In this document: one piece after another, positions 1-10,112 of the stretch
Layout: every line of letters starts with the position of its first letter
How positions within the stretch are numbered: position 1 is the first letter of the stretch
Source: Verrucomicrobiota bacterium JB022
Lineage (GTDB): Bacteria > Verrucomicrobiota > Verrucomicrobiia > Opitutales > Oceanipulchritudinaceae
Direction: 5' to 3'
Assembly (NCBI GenBank): GCA_030673845.1
Contig: JAUTCQ010000017.1
Coordinates: 248,001 to 312,000 of the forward strand
DNA length: 64,000 bases
Notes under the pieces: generated by a model
Told to the model about the DNA's origin: nothing
Databases searched by the model: none
The model's input: the letters and a program-made list of their open reading frames with translations, nothing else
Made by a program: the position numbers and the translations under genes

Positions 1-2
1 TT

Positions 3-1451
3 TACCCCTGGTCGAGCGACGATGGCTTTAGCGTGATCGACTACCGCAAGGTAAAGTCCGAATACGGGGGCTGGAGCGATGTGGAGCAGATCGGCGGGGA
101 CTTCGGCCTGATGTTCGACCTCGTGCTCAACCACTGCTCGCGCGAAGGCCGCTGGTTCAAGGACTTCGTCACCGGCATTGCCCCGGCGCGCGACTACTTC
201 CACGTGCTCGACCCGAAGACCGACACCTCCGAGGTGGTTCGCCCGCGCCCCTGGCCGCTGCTTACCCGCACGGCCACCCGCGACGGCGAGGCCTGGGTGT
301 GGACGACTTTCAGCGAAGACCAGGTCGACCTCAACTGGGCCAACCCCGACGTGCTCTTCGAGTTCCTCGACATCCTCTTCCTCTACCTCGCCAAAGGCTG
401 CCGGATCTTCCGCCTCGACGCGGTGGCGTTCCTCTGGAAAGAGCTGGGCACCAACTGCATCCACCGCCCCGAGACGCACGAGGTGGTGAAGCTCTTCCGC
501 GACGTGGTCGACATCGTGGCGCCCGACGCCGTGATCATCACCGAGACCAACGTGCCCCACGAGGAAAACATCAGCTACTACGGGCAGGGCGACGAGGCGC
601 ACATGGTCTACAACTTTACCCTGCCGCCCCTCATGCTGCACAACTTGCTGCGGGAGGATTCGACCCTGCTCACCGAGTGGGCCAAGAGCCTGCCCGAGCT
701 GCCGGAGGGGCAGACCTTCTTCAATTTCACCGCCTCGCACGACGGTATTGGCGTGCGCCCCCTGCAAGGCCTGCTCGCCGAAGACGAACTGCAGTGGGTC
801 GTCGATCAGGTGCGGGAAAAGGGCGGGCGCGTCTCCATGCGCGCGCTCGGCGACGGTACCGAGCGCCCCTACGAGCTCAACATCACCTACGTCGATGCGA
901 TGGGGGATGCGGACAACGAAGACCTCGGCGTCGCGCGCTTCCTTTGCTCCCAGGCTGTGGCGCTTGCCTTCCGCGGCATGCCCGCCGTCTACATCCACAG
1001 CCTGCTCGGCACGCCCAACTGGCAGGAAGGGGTCGCCGAGACCGGCCACAACCGCACCATCAACCGCCGCAAGTGGCACGTGGGCGAGTTGACCGATGCG
1101 CTCTCCGATCCGGAGAACAAGCAGGCGCGCATCTATGGCCGCTATTTGCAATGGCTCCGCCGCCGCGCCGGGCATCCCGCCTTCCACCCCGATGCGAAGA
1201 TGGAGATGCTCGACCTCGGCTCAAAGCTCTTCGGCTTTGTCCGCAAAGGCCGCCACGGCAACCAGCACATCGTCTGTATCTTCAACTTCAGCCGCGAAGA
1301 GCAAAAAGTCTCGCTGGCAGACTTGCACCCGAAGCTGGCCGAAGCCGGCACCGCCCGCGACATCCTCAACGCCAAGGACGTGAAGACCGGCCCCAAGGCC
1401 AAGCTGACGCTCCAGCCCTTCTACGCCCATTGGATCGCCCTAAACGTGTAG
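3..1451 (+). CDS. GH13_18 sucrose/glucosylglycerate phosphorylase-like enzyme, 5' partial
   Basis: The reading frame is open to the left edge, so the N-terminus is missing; the codons before the first GTG read YPWSSDDGFSVIDYR, the usual start of the sucrose-phosphorylase subfamily barrel. Family hallmarks follow in order: DLVLNH, the nucleophile region FRLDAVAFLWKE, the acid/base region IITETNVP, and FTASHDGIG with the third carboxylate. Such enzymes reversibly phosphorolyse alpha-glucosides (sucrose, glucosylglycerate or glucosylglycerol) to glucose-1-phosphate in the cytoplasm; no signal peptide can be assessed. The subfamily call is firm, the exact substrate is not decidable from sequence alone. 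A hairpin terminator follows directly. Confidence 0.85.
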   Translation, partial: YPWSSDDGFSVIDYRKVKSEYGGWSDVEQIGGDFGLMFDLVLNHCSREGRWFKDFVTGIAPARDYFHVLDPKTDTSEVVRPRPWPLLTRTATRDGEAWVWTTFSEDQVDLNWANPDVLFEFLDILFLYLAKGCRIFRLDAVAFLWKELGTNCIHRPETHEVVKLFRDVVDIVAPDAVIITETNVPHEENISYYGQGDEAHMVYNFTLPPLMLHNLLREDSTLLTEWAKSLPELPEGQTFFNFTASHDGIGVRPLQGLLAEDELQWVVDQVREKGGRVSMRALGDGTERPYELNITYVDAMGDADNEDLGVARFLCSQAVALAFRGMPAVYIHSLLGTPNWQEGVAETGHNRTINRRKWHVGELTDALSDPENKQARIYGRYLQWLRRRAGHPAFHPDAKMEMLDLGSKLFGFVRKGRHGNQHIVCIFNFSREEQKVSLADLHPKLAEAGTARDILNAKDVKTGPKAKLTLQPFYAHWIALNV

Positions 1452-1458
1452 AAAGAGA

Positions 1459-1485
1459 AAGGAGTGGCGATAAAAGCCACTCCTT
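1459..1485 (+). terminator. Hairpin terminator behind the GH13 gene
   Basis: A perfect 10-bp stem (AAGGAGTGGC / GCCACTCCTT, 1459-1468 and 1476-1485) with a 7-nt loop starts 8 bases after the stop codon. It lies between two convergent genes and has no long U tract, so it may act weakly in either direction. Confidence 0.6.
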
Positions 1486-1516
1486 GCGGTCTGTTTAGCT
1501 AAAATGTGGTGAGATT

Positions 1517-1786
1517 TCAGCGGGGTGCATGCTTGCCCGCCGGGCCGGCAAAGATGCGCGGCGTCTCAATGGCGAGCACCTTTACCTCGTTGGCCACCGC
1601 TCCGGGCGTAGCTTTGACGAAGTTCTCGGTCGCCTTGATCACAGGCTTGGCGCTGATCTTGGGCGTGTCTTCGTCGAAAATTTCGTAGCCGAGGGCACCA
1701 AGGGCAAAGAGGGCGAGGCCGATCGCGCCGAGGCGAACCAGATTTACCACGGCATAGTAGACGGTGCGGGAAGAGATACCAATCAT
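1517..1786 (-). CDS. Small single-span membrane protein, unknown function
   Basis: 89 residues with one clear hydrophobic segment near residues 15-33 (VRLGAIGLALFALGALGYEI) and a polar, lysine-containing C-terminal half. I do not recognise a family. It follows the 59-residue gene at 1835-2014 by 48 bp on the same strand, so the two probably form a small operon of membrane proteins divergent from the sigma54 activator. No convincing Shine-Dalgarno sequence precedes the ATG. Coding status is supported by the neighbouring small gene and the absence of a better frame, but remains uncertain. Confidence 0.5.
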   Translation of the reverse strand: MIGISSRTVYYAVVNLVRLGAIGLALFALGALGYEIFDEDTPKISAKPVIKATENFVKATPGAVANEVKVLAIETPRIFAGPAGKHAPR

Positions 1787-1834
1787 GGCGTTTACAGGGT
1801 TTTTCCAGAGTCTTGCAGCTTGCGTGCCAAGGCC

Positions 1835-2014
1835 TTAAAAGCCCTTGAGCGCCACCAGCGGCCAGCACAGCGTGAGCATCAGCAGGGCAGTGCCGAGGAC
1901 AATCGAAATCGCCGTCCGCGCAGCGTAGTACCGATGCTTGGAGCGATAGACGCTCGGCACGCGGCGGGAGTTCAAACTGGGGCTGAAGGCGAAGGAAAGC
2001 TGTTGTTGGTTCAT
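1835..2014 (-). CDS. 59-residue membrane protein, unknown function
   Basis: A short frame runs from ATG (2014-2012) to TAA (1837-1835). The product starts MNQQQLSFAFSPSLNSRR, continues through a basic stretch (VYRSKHRYYAARTA) into one membrane segment (ISIVLGTALLMLTLCWPLVAL) and ends KGF. The arrangement, basic cytoplasmic N-terminus followed by one helix, is that of a small inner-membrane protein. It is upstream of and co-directional with the other small membrane gene at 1517-1786. No family recognised; there is no strong ribosome binding site, so it needs comparative support. Confidence 0.45.
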   Translation of the reverse strand: MNQQQLSFAFSPSLNSRRVPSVYRSKHRYYAARTAISIVLGTALLMLTLCWPLVALKGF

Positions 2015-2168
2015 GGCAGTAAAGGAATGAAGGTGATACTGTTGCGTTGATGAAATCTCTTATATCAGCCTTGGTGCCATTTGCTGTTCTGTAGATTTTA
2101 AGTCATTGATTGAAAGTGTGATATAGTTTTCTCGTCTTGGAGTTTCTTCCTGATTGGTCTCTGGCTTC

Positions 2169-2197
2169 TTGACATCCTGTGAAGTGTTGCCTACACA
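2169..2197 (+). promoter_or_regulatory. Sigma70-type promoter of the sigma54 activator, predicted leaderless start
   Basis: TTGACA (2169-2174), a 17-bp spacer and TACACA (2192-2197). The expected transcription start, about 7 bases further on, coincides with the ATG at 2205, which has no Shine-Dalgarno sequence. This both argues for 2205 as the start codon and predicts a leaderless mRNA. Confidence 0.5.
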
Positions 2198-2204
2198 AAA
2201 TGTC

Positions 2205-3719
2205 ATGCCTGCTGCGCTGTTATCGTCGGAAGATCGTGCGTTTGCCGAAGCCATCTCGCAACTGACCTATTGCGATCCTTTCGCCCCGCAGCGGGTGGAG
2301 CTGGAGCGTCAGGCGCTGGGGGCCGAATACACACCGCCTCCGCGAGCCTGGAACCTCGACCCGATGGCCCCGCGCGAAGAGGCCAACCTCCAGCGCATGC
2401 TCGAGCGCGTCCGCGAAATCGAAAAGCAAGCCGGGCCTGGCTATCGCGACGGGAAAGGCGGCAAGCGCGACCGCCACTGCTTTGAAGACATGGTTGTCTT
2501 CGAGCTGTTCCACCGCTACCAATACCTCTTCGACGAGTATATCCACCAGGCGCACCAAGAGGGTACGGCCAGCTCGCGCCTCGTCTTTTACCGCGACTTT
2601 TTGGCGCGTTATCAGCAGACCCTCGGCCCGGAGCAGCCTATCGCCCCGGCGCATCTCTTCGCGCTGTTTTTCCAGATCCGGCGAGCCTTTTTCCACATCT
2701 TCCGGTTTTTTGTCGGCGGCAGTGCGGCAGCGATGCGGTTGCGCTCCTCCGTCTGGCAGTCGATCTTCACCCACAGCCTCGACCGTTACCAGCGGGTGCT
2801 CTACCCTCGGATGTCGGAGATCCCGACGCTCATTACCGGCCCCTCCGGCACGGGTAAAGAGCTGGTCGCGCGCGCCATCGGCCTCTCGCAATACCTCCCG
2901 TTCGAGCCCGAAACGCTGCGCTTTGCCGAAGACTTCGTGCAGGTCTTCCAGCCGATCAACCTCAGCGCGCTCTCGCCCACGCTGATCGAGTCGGAGCTGT
3001 TCGGGCACCGCAAAGGCGCCTTTACTGGTGCGTTGCAAGACCGCACCGGCTACTTCGAGGCCTGCGGCCCCTACGGCTCCGTCTTCCTCGACGAGATTGG
3101 CGAGACCGATCACAGCATCCAGGTCAAGCTCCTGCGCGTGCTGCAGACCCGACAGTTTCAGCGTCTGGGCGACACGGGCCTGCGGCGCTTCCAAGGCAAA
3201 GTCATCGCCGCCACCAACCGCAACCTGCAGGAGGAGATCGCCAACGGCACCTTCCGCGAAGACTTTTACTACCGCCTCCGGGCCGACGTGATCACCACGC
3301 CCTCGTTGCAGGAGATCCTCGCCGGCCAGCCGGCCGAGCTCGAATACCTCGTCCGCTTCGTCGCCACCCGCGTCACGGGCGAGGCCGACGCGGAAGACCT
3401 CACTGCCGACGTGCTCGCGTGGGCACGCCAACACCCAAATTACCCCTGGCCGGGCAATTTCCGCGAGCTGGAGCAGGCCGTGCGCAACATCCTGCTACGC
3501 CGCGAATATCGGCCCGACCCACGCCCCCGCAAGTCCACCGGCGGCGACTGGCGCGAAGCCCTCGGCGAGATCGACTGGACCACCGACCGCCTCCTGAGCG
3601 AATACATCACCCGCTCGTACGCCCGCTACGGCAACTACGAAGAAACGGCCCGCCGCCTCGGCCTCGACCGCCGCACCGTCAAAAAATACCTCGACGAGTC
3701 CCTTCTGCCGGAGAAGTAG
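2205..3719 (+). CDS. Sigma54-dependent AAA+ transcriptional activator
   Basis: 504 residues from the chosen ATG; an in-frame GTG 51 bases upstream would place the promoter inside the gene. The N-terminal ~190 residues are a helical domain I do not recognise, not a receiver or GAF domain. The AAA+ module has Walker A GPSGTGKE (about 202-209), the sigma54-contacting GAFTGA loop (261-266) and Walker B FLDEIGE (284-290). A Fis-type helix-turn-helix (YEETARRLGLDRRTVKKYL) ends the protein. It is therefore a true sigma54 activator that binds enhancer sites. Its targets are unknown; sigma54-like promoters cluster at 32-41 kb in this window, but a functional link is only inference. Confidence 0.9.
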   Translation: MPAALLSSEDRAFAEAISQLTYCDPFAPQRVELERQALGAEYTPPPRAWNLDPMAPREEANLQRMLERVREIEKQAGPGYRDGKGGKRDRHCFEDMVVFELFHRYQYLFDEYIHQAHQEGTASSRLVFYRDFLARYQQTLGPEQPIAPAHLFALFFQIRRAFFHIFRFFVGGSAAAMRLRSSVWQSIFTHSLDRYQRVLYPRMSEIPTLITGPSGTGKELVARAIGLSQYLPFEPETLRFAEDFVQVFQPINLSALSPTLIESELFGHRKGAFTGALQDRTGYFEACGPYGSVFLDEIGETDHSIQVKLLRVLQTRQFQRLGDTGLRRFQGKVIAATNRNLQEEIANGTFREDFYYRLRADVITTPSLQEILAGQPAELEYLVRFVATRVTGEADAEDLTADVLAWARQHPNYPWPGNFRELEQAVRNILLRREYRPDPRPRKSTGGDWREALGEIDWTTDRLLSEYITRSYARYGNYEETARRLGLDRRTVKKYLDESLLPEK

Positions 3720-3727
3720 GGCGAGCA

Positions 3728-3843
3728 GTGGCACTCCTCCAGAGTGCATAATTTAGGCGTTGGCCCCCCGGGGTATCGGACCTTGCGGCCCTCGACCCCG
3801 GGGACCGCCCTCCCGAAAATCTGCACCCCGGAGGGCGTGCCAC
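3728..3843. repeat. Dispersed palindromic element, copy A (short form)
   Basis: The element begins 8 bases after the activator stop codon. Outer ends GTGGCAC (3728-3734) and GTGCCAC (3837-3843) are inverted, and an internal hairpin pairs CCCCGGGGT (3766-3774) with ACCCCGGGG (3795-3803). It shares its ends and central hairpin with longer copies at 17562-17785 and 50685-50896 but lacks their other hairpins. No coding capacity is seen. Confidence 0.65.
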
Positions 3844-3868
3844 GGTTGCGGGGCATCCCTTCAGCCAC

Positions 3869-3903
3869 AAAAAAGCGGACGGCCCGGGCTGGGCGCGTCC
3901 GCT
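3869..3903 (-). terminator. Intrinsic terminator of the DUF3016 gene
   Basis: On the minus strand a stem AGCGGACG / CGTCCGCT (3903-3896 with 3881-3874) is followed by six T residues (3874-3869). It lies 28 bp downstream of the stop codon of the gene at 3931-4443. Confidence 0.8.
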
Positions 3904-3930
3904 GGGGAAAGATTGTAAAGGCCTCGAACC

Positions 3931-4443
3931 TTAGTTCTGGGCGACGGAGTCCTTGCTCAGCTCGTAGCGGAAGAAGTCCTCGAGGAGGCGCTTTTCGTAG
4001 TAGAGCTGCTCGGTGTTGGCGCGGGGGGAGGCGGTCATCTGGAAGCTGAGGTCGGTCAGCTTCTTGGTGCCTTCCTTGAGCACGTTGCCGTTGTCGTCAG
4101 TCAGCTTGTAATCGATGACGAGGCGGGGCGGGTAGATGTCCTTCACGATACGGGTATCGCTCAGGTTCACGCGCCACCATTCGTATTCACCCGCGAGGTC
4201 GATCTCCTTGAAGGTCAGCTCGAGCTTCGGCTTGTTTTCGCCAGAGAAGCGTTTCTCGTACAGAGTGCCGAGCTTTTCATTGAGCTCACGGGCGACCGCG
4301 TCGAGGGCCTTCTGATCGTCGCGGTCGGTCGGATAAGCGATGTCCCGGTATTCGTCGGGTTCGAGGTAATTGACGGTCAGTTGGGCCTGCGCCAGGGGGG
4401 TAAAAGCGAGCAGGCCGAGAAGGGGAGTGATGATGGATTTCAT
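3931..4443 (-). CDS. DUF3016 family secreted protein
   Basis: 170 residues with a Sec signal peptide (MKSIITPLLGLLAFTPLAQAQ, cleavage after AQA). The mature part has the DUF3016 pattern: an N-terminal VNYLEPDEYRDI segment, a helical LDAVARELNEKLGTLYEKR region, and the core LTFKEIDLAGEYEWW followed by ...TRIVKDIYPPRLVIDYKLTDDNGNVLKEG. Members are periplasmic or outer-membrane-associated proteins of unknown function. It is a single-gene unit with its own terminator, co-directional with the TlpA-like gene upstream (72 bp gap). Confidence 0.8.
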   Translation of the reverse strand: MKSIITPLLGLLAFTPLAQAQLTVNYLEPDEYRDIAYPTDRDDQKALDAVARELNEKLGTLYEKRFSGENKPKLELTFKEIDLAGEYEWWRVNLSDTRIVKDIYPPRLVIDYKLTDDNGNVLKEGTKKLTDLSFQMTASPRANTEQLYYEKRLLEDFFRYELSKDSVAQN

Positions 4444-4515
4444 GGTCTTGATACAGTTGGTATTCTAACAGCCGTTTAAACGCTGTTTCCAGCGAATAGT
4501 TTCGTGTATGTAATT

Positions 4516-5085
4516 TTACAGCGATGCCTGTGCCGATTCCACTGCGCGCCGCAGATTATCGGTGCTCACGCGGCCCTCGAAACGCTTTACAATACGGCCC
4601 TGAGCATCGATCACCACGGTGGTGGGGAGATACTGCACCCCGCCAAACGCTTCGAGGATAGCAGGATCGGCAAACGTTACGGGGAAGTTCAGCTCATACT
4701 GATCGGCCATACGTTGGACTTTTTCCACTTGGCTGGGTTCTTCTACGTTGGCCCCCACAAATTGCACGCCTTTGCCCGCCCATTCGGTTTGCAATGCAAC
4801 AAAGTCGGGCAACTCCGCGCGACAGGGCGGGCACCAGGTGGCCCAGAAGTTGAGCACCACCACCTCGCCCTCCAGTTGGCCGCTGGCCAACAGCTGTTGG
4901 TCGAGGGTGGGCATTTGCCAAGCCGGCGCCGGCTGGCCGACCACCTTTTCACCCCCGCCGAGCCAGCTGCCGACGAGGGTAGCCGGGCAGCTGCCGGACG
5001 AGCGCGCGGCGTAAAGATAGCCGCCAAACGCCACCACGAGGACGACTTCAAACCAGTGCCGTTTCAGTTTTTGCAACAGTGCCAT
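4516..5085 (-). CDS. TlpA-like membrane-anchored thiol-disulfide oxidoreductase
   Basis: 189 residues: a short basic N-terminus, one membrane anchor ([14 protein letters not shown], about 14-27), then an extracytoplasmic thioredoxin fold. The active site is WATWCPPC, followed by [11 protein letters not shown] as in TlpA/ResA-type reductases; the cis-proline loop is [12 protein letters not shown]. Such proteins reduce disulfides in apocytochromes or other periplasmic substrates. No cytochrome maturation genes are adjacent, although a c-type cytochrome is encoded at 42859 in this window. It is divergent from acetyl-CoA synthetase with a 142-bp shared upstream region. Confidence 0.85.
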   Translation of the reverse strand: MALLQKLKRHWFEVVLVVAFGGYLYAARSSGSCPATLVGSWLGGGEKVVGQPAPAWQMPTLDQQLLASGQLEGEVVVLNFWATWCPPCRAELPDFVALQTEWAGKGVQFVGANVEEPSQVEKVQRMADQYELNFPVTFADPAILEAFGGVQYLPTTVVIDAQGRIVKRFEGRVSTDNLRRAVESAQASL

Positions 5086-5227
5086 GATGAATTCTTCGCG
5101 AGTGGGAGGGCAGGGGCGCCGGGTTTATTCCGGGGGGCTGCCGGTTGATCGTGCTCTAGTCTTGCGCCGTAGCCCGGTCGCAAATACGCTGTGTGGGTCT
5201 CACCTCCGAACGTCTATATCATACCCC

Positions 5228-7189
<1,962 letters not shown>

Positions 7190-7213
7190 CGCGGGGCGAC
7201 TTGACGCTAGGCT

Positions 7214-7248
7214 GCTTGCGAGGCATGATTGTGCCATGTCTCGCAAGC
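7214..7248 (+). terminator. Hairpin downstream of acs
   Basis: Fourteen-bp stem GCTTGCGAGGCATG / CATGTCTCGCAAGC (7214-7227, 7235-7248; one G-U pair) with a 7-nt loop, 24 bp after the acs stop codon. No long U tract follows. Confidence 0.6.
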
Positions 7249-7387
7249 AACGCTTGTCTTGCTGGAAGTGAGATATATATCCCGTTGGCATTGAGGGGTG
7301 CCCGCTGCATATAAAGGTCTGCAAAAGATCCGTTTGTCCTCGACAGGGAGAGGTGCTTCGCCCCTATTAAAGCCGTTGGCGGTTATC

Positions 7388-7429
7388 TTTCCGTAACGAT
7401 ACGGAAAACCCCCTGCTGTCAACAGGGGG
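7388..7429 (+). promoter_or_regulatory. Two consecutive hairpins in the leader of the 30-residue membrane gene
   Basis: TTTCCGT / ACGGAAA (7388-7394, 7401-7407) is immediately followed by CCCCCTG / CAGGGGG (7409-7415, 7423-7429). Both stems are perfect 7-mers with 6-7-nt loops and lie 34 bp upstream of the ATG at 7464. They could be an attenuator, an RNA-stability element or part of a small RNA. Confidence 0.45.
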
Positions 7430-7463
7430 CTTCGTGGTAACCTCAATGGGAAAGGAGGTCGGA

Positions 7464-7556
7464 ATGGATTACCTTGTGGCTCTGTTCCTGATCCTGCTCA
7501 TGATCTTCCTGATTGTTGTCGCAGTCGGGTCGATCACTAAGCAGCGAGATGAGTAA
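7464..7556 (+). CDS. 30-residue hydrophobic membrane peptide
   Basis: A very short frame preceded by a near-perfect Shine-Dalgarno sequence (AAAGGAGGT, 5 bases before ATG), which is rare in this window. The product, MDYLVALFLILLMIFLIVVA followed by VGSITKQRDE, is one membrane helix with a charged tail. Paired hairpins lie upstream and a GC-rich terminator hairpin lies 22 bp downstream, so it appears to be a self-contained transcription unit between acs and the lspA operon. The function is unknown; small subunits of membrane complexes and toxin-like peptides look similar. Confidence 0.6.
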   Translation: MDYLVALFLILLMIFLIVVAVGSITKQRDE

Positions 7557-7578
7557 GGGTATTGACCCGTAGCTCTCC

Positions 7579-7606
7579 GAGGGGCCGCAGGCACGGCTCC
7601 TCGTTT
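7579..7606 (+). terminator. Terminator of the 30-residue membrane gene
   Basis: Stem GAGGGGCCG / CGGCTCCTC (7579-7587, 7594-7602, one G-U pair), 6-nt loop, followed by GTTT. Confidence 0.6.
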
Positions 7607-7705
7607 CTCATTGAGGTTATCCTACTTCCAGTTGGGCCGAGGTCAAGCTTATCGCCTGTTCGGAGTAGGGTGCGAACGGCGGTTTGAAACAGCTTTTTCT
7701 CCCTC

Positions 7706-8620
7706 CTACTCCACAAACACGCCCAGATGGTTCGCCACTGGTCTCTGCCAGCCGGGGATGTAGCTGTGGACGGGGGAGTTGACCGCGTGGGGGCCGAACC
7801 AGCCGCCCATGACGAGTGCGGTGGAGCCGCCGCCGTCGAGGTTGAAGGCGCGGTAGGCGCCCAGCTCGTGCAGGAAGGCCGCCAGCTCGGGCAGGGTCAG
7901 GCCGGCGGAGTAGCCGGGTTGGCGCCCGTCGTTGGCGACGAGGTAAAGGAAGCGGCCGTCTTCGGAAAGGCCGAGGGCCGAGCGCGGGTTGCGATCCAGC
8001 CAATAAGTGGGGGCGTCGGCCTCCTGCAGCGGCTGGTCGTCGATCACCAGCCAAGGGTAGCCGGAGATGGCGAGCAGTGAGCCGGCGGGGATCTCGCTGC
8101 TGATGACCGTTTCGCCGGTGTGCATCTGCACGAGGATGGGGCGCTCTTCGACCGTGCTGGCGTAGAGCTGGCCACCCCAGATGGCAAAGCCGTTGACGTC
8201 GACCGGATCGCCGCTGCGCGGGTAATAGTCGAACGGGCTGTGGAAGTGCCAGGGCGTAAAGTAATCGCCGTTGAGGGCCACCGCTGCGCCGCTGGCCTTG
8301 GCGTATTCCTCGACCGTCTGGGCCAGCAGGGGAGGGCGGCCTTGCTCGGTGGTCAGCGGACGGGTGATCGACCACGAGATGCCGGGGTGGTGGAGGTCGA
8401 TGGTGGCCACGTGGATCACCTGTGGCAGCGGTCCTTCGATCACGTGCCGTGTGTAGGTGATGCCGGGCTCGACGACGCGTGAGACGGCCGGTGGCTGGGG
8501 CCGCTCGTAATACCAGAAGACCGCACTCGCCACCCCCATCAGGGCCCAGACGCCCAGCAGGGCGAGGCCGACGAACCCTCGGGCGAGGATTCCGGGCAGT
8601 GACCAGTGGCGGCGGCTCAC
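7706..8620 (-). CDS. Phosphodiester glycosidase family protein (NAGPA/DUF2233 domain)
   Basis: 304 residues with an N-terminal membrane anchor (FVGLALLGVWALMGVASAVFWYY). The rest is the NAGPA-type domain: ALNGDYFTP, a central GETVISSEIPAGSLLAISG, and the hallmark NLDGGGSTALV near residue 258, ending VANHLGVFVE. Homologues cleave phosphodiester-linked sugars, as in mammalian uncovering enzyme, and bacterial members are linked to cell-wall or exopolysaccharide turnover. The start codon overlaps the end of lspA by 4 bases (ATGA), so it is translationally coupled as the last gene of the ileS operon. Confidence 0.88.
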   Translation of the reverse strand: MSRRHWSLPGILARGFVGLALLGVWALMGVASAVFWYYERPQPPAVSRVVEPGITYTRHVIEGPLPQVIHVATIDLHHPGISWSITRPLTTEQGRPPLLAQTVEEYAKASGAAVALNGDYFTPWHFHSPFDYYPRSGDPVDVNGFAIWGGQLYASTVEERPILVQMHTGETVISSEIPAGSLLAISGYPWLVIDDQPLQEADAPTYWLDRNPRSALGLSEDGRFLYLVANDGRQPGYSAGLTLPELAAFLHELGAYRAFNLDGGGSTALVMGGWFGPHAVNSPVHSYIPGWQRPVANHLGVFVE

Positions 8621-9111
8621 GGCTCAACCCTGGGCTGAGGGCGGAAAGACCACAAGAGATAAAGGCAGATGCCCACCACAATCCCGCAGTCGGCCACATT
8701 GAAGGTGGGCCATTGGTAGAACTGCAGGTCGAAGTCGAGGAAGTCGATCACGTAGCCGTGCGCCACACGGTCGATGGTATTGCCGAGGATGCCGCCTACG
8801 ATGAGCCCGAAGATGATTTGCATGCCGCGCTGCCGCATTTCCAGCGCATGGCGGAAGGCGTAGATCGCGATCAGCGCCACGGCGGCCAACAGGATGAGCA
8901 GCCAGCCCATGCCGGCCATCATGCCCCATGCGGCGCCGTAGTTGACGCTGTAGACGATGCGGAAGAAGCCGGGGATGATCTCCCAGCCTCCCTGCGGATC
9001 ATGCAGCGGCAGCCCGGAGAACCGTGCGATGAAAATCTTGGTCAGTTGATCGAGCAGCAGGATTACCCCTGCCACTCCCCAGAACCATCGGTAGCGCAAC
9101 AGCCGCGTCAT
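8617..9111 (-). CDS. lspA: Lipoprotein signal peptidase (signal peptidase II)
   Basis: 164 residues with four membrane segments. It removes signal peptides from prolipoproteins after diacylglyceryl modification. The two catalytic aspartates are in GGILGNTIDR...GYVIDFLDF and in FNVADCGI; the N-terminal DQLTK motif is present. It starts 11 bp after the DksA-like gene and overlaps the next gene by 4 bases. Lipoprotein substrates in this window include the PqiC-type protein (61146) and the TonB-like protein (52276). Confidence 0.97.
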   Translation of the reverse strand: MTRLLRYRWFWGVAGVILLLDQLTKIFIARFSGLPLHDPQGGWEIIPGFFRIVYSVNYGAAWGMMAGMGWLLILLAAVALIAIYAFRHALEMRQRGMQIIFGLIVGGILGNTIDRVAHGYVIDFLDFDLQFYQWPTFNVADCGIVVGICLYLLWSFRPQPRVEP

Positions 9112-9122
9112 GTGTGCGGCGC

Positions 9123-10070
9123 TTAGCTATCGCTGTCGTCGTCGCCAAACGACACATTGTCGGCAGAGCCTTCGTTGAGGAAGGCCCCGGCGCGCTGCAC
9201 CCGGCGGCGGGAGGTGGACTCGTATTGGCGCTGGCCTTCGAGGGAGAAGCGGGTGAAGGGTACGGCTTCGAGGCGCTCGTCGGCAATCTTGTGGCCGGTG
9301 ATCTCGCACACCCCATAGCTGCCGTTGTAGATGCGCTCGATGGCGGCCTCGATCTCCTTCAGCGCTTCCTGCTCGGTCGAGAGGAGGCTGAGGGCGAATT
9401 CGCGGTCAAAGTTGTCGGAGCCGGAGTCGGCGCTGGTGGCGAGGTCGCCCGTGTCTTCCTTCTGGCTGCGCTTGAGGGTGTCGTTGGAGTGCTCGCTCAG
9501 CTCGTTGCGCACGCTGTCGCGCAGCTCGACGAGCAGCTTGTGGTATTTCTTCCACTTTTCGGGCACCTTGCGCTCCCCCTTCGGGGTCACGACGGTCGAG
9601 CCGCCGGTGCTGCCGCCGAGGCTGAAGCCGAGGATATCGGCCAGGGAGGCGGCGTTGCGCTTGGTGGCCTGCGCGGGCGTGTCGTCGACCGGCTTGGCGG
9701 CGGCGGGCTGGCTCGCGGCGGGTGCGCCCTTGACGGCATCGGGGGCTACATCGGGCGCGGCGGTCGGGTCGCTCTTGGCCGTCTTGCGCTTGCTCAGCAC
9801 CTCGCGCACGTCCTCCAGCGTAAACATTACCGGGGCGGACTTGCGGGCGGGCACCTTGAAGATGGCGGGCGTGTTGCGACCTTTGCGTCGCGCGACGGCT
9901 CCGGCTGCGGCCTTGACATCGCTGGAAGTCTCGTCGCTCGCCGCGGCAGTCGCTTCGTCAACATCGCTTTTTCCGGCCACCTGCGAGGCGATTTGTTCCT
10001 CGTCGGCGGGGGACGTTTGCTTGTTGGAAGTCGTCTTGCTGATCTTCTTGGCGGCTTTCTTGGCAGGCAT
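9123..10070 (-). CDS. DksA/TraR-type protein with degenerate zinc finger and long N-terminal extension
   Basis: 315 residues. The first ~165 are low-complexity, rich in Ala, Lys and Ser, with a short VMFTLEDVREVLSKR segment. Residues ~172-285 are the DksA-like coiled coil and globular end: KYHKLLVELRDSV...DTGDLATSADSGSDNFDREFALSLLSTEQEALKEIEAAIERIYNGSYGVCEITG. Of the four zinc-finger cysteines only C255 remains; the others are T258, S276 and G279 by alignment to CxxC...CxxC. It likely binds RNA polymerase in the secondary channel, but whether it works with ppGpp is unknown. It sits between ileS and lspA in one operon. Confidence 0.85.
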   Translation of the reverse strand: MPAKKAAKKISKTTSNKQTSPADEEQIASQVAGKSDVDEATAAASDETSSDVKAAAGAVARRKGRNTPAIFKVPARKSAPVMFTLEDVREVLSKRKTAKSDPTAAPDVAPDAVKGAPAASQPAAAKPVDDTPAQATKRNAASLADILGFSLGGSTGGSTVVTPKGERKVPEKWKKYHKLLVELRDSVRNELSEHSNDTLKRSQKEDTGDLATSADSGSDNFDREFALSLLSTEQEALKEIEAAIERIYNGSYGVCEITGHKIADERLEAVPFTRFSLEGQRQYESTSRRRVQRAGAFLNEGSADNVSFGDDDSDS

Positions 10071-10112
10071 GATGTGTGTGAAAGGAGAAAGGTTGGAAAG
10101 AGTGTCTGTATC

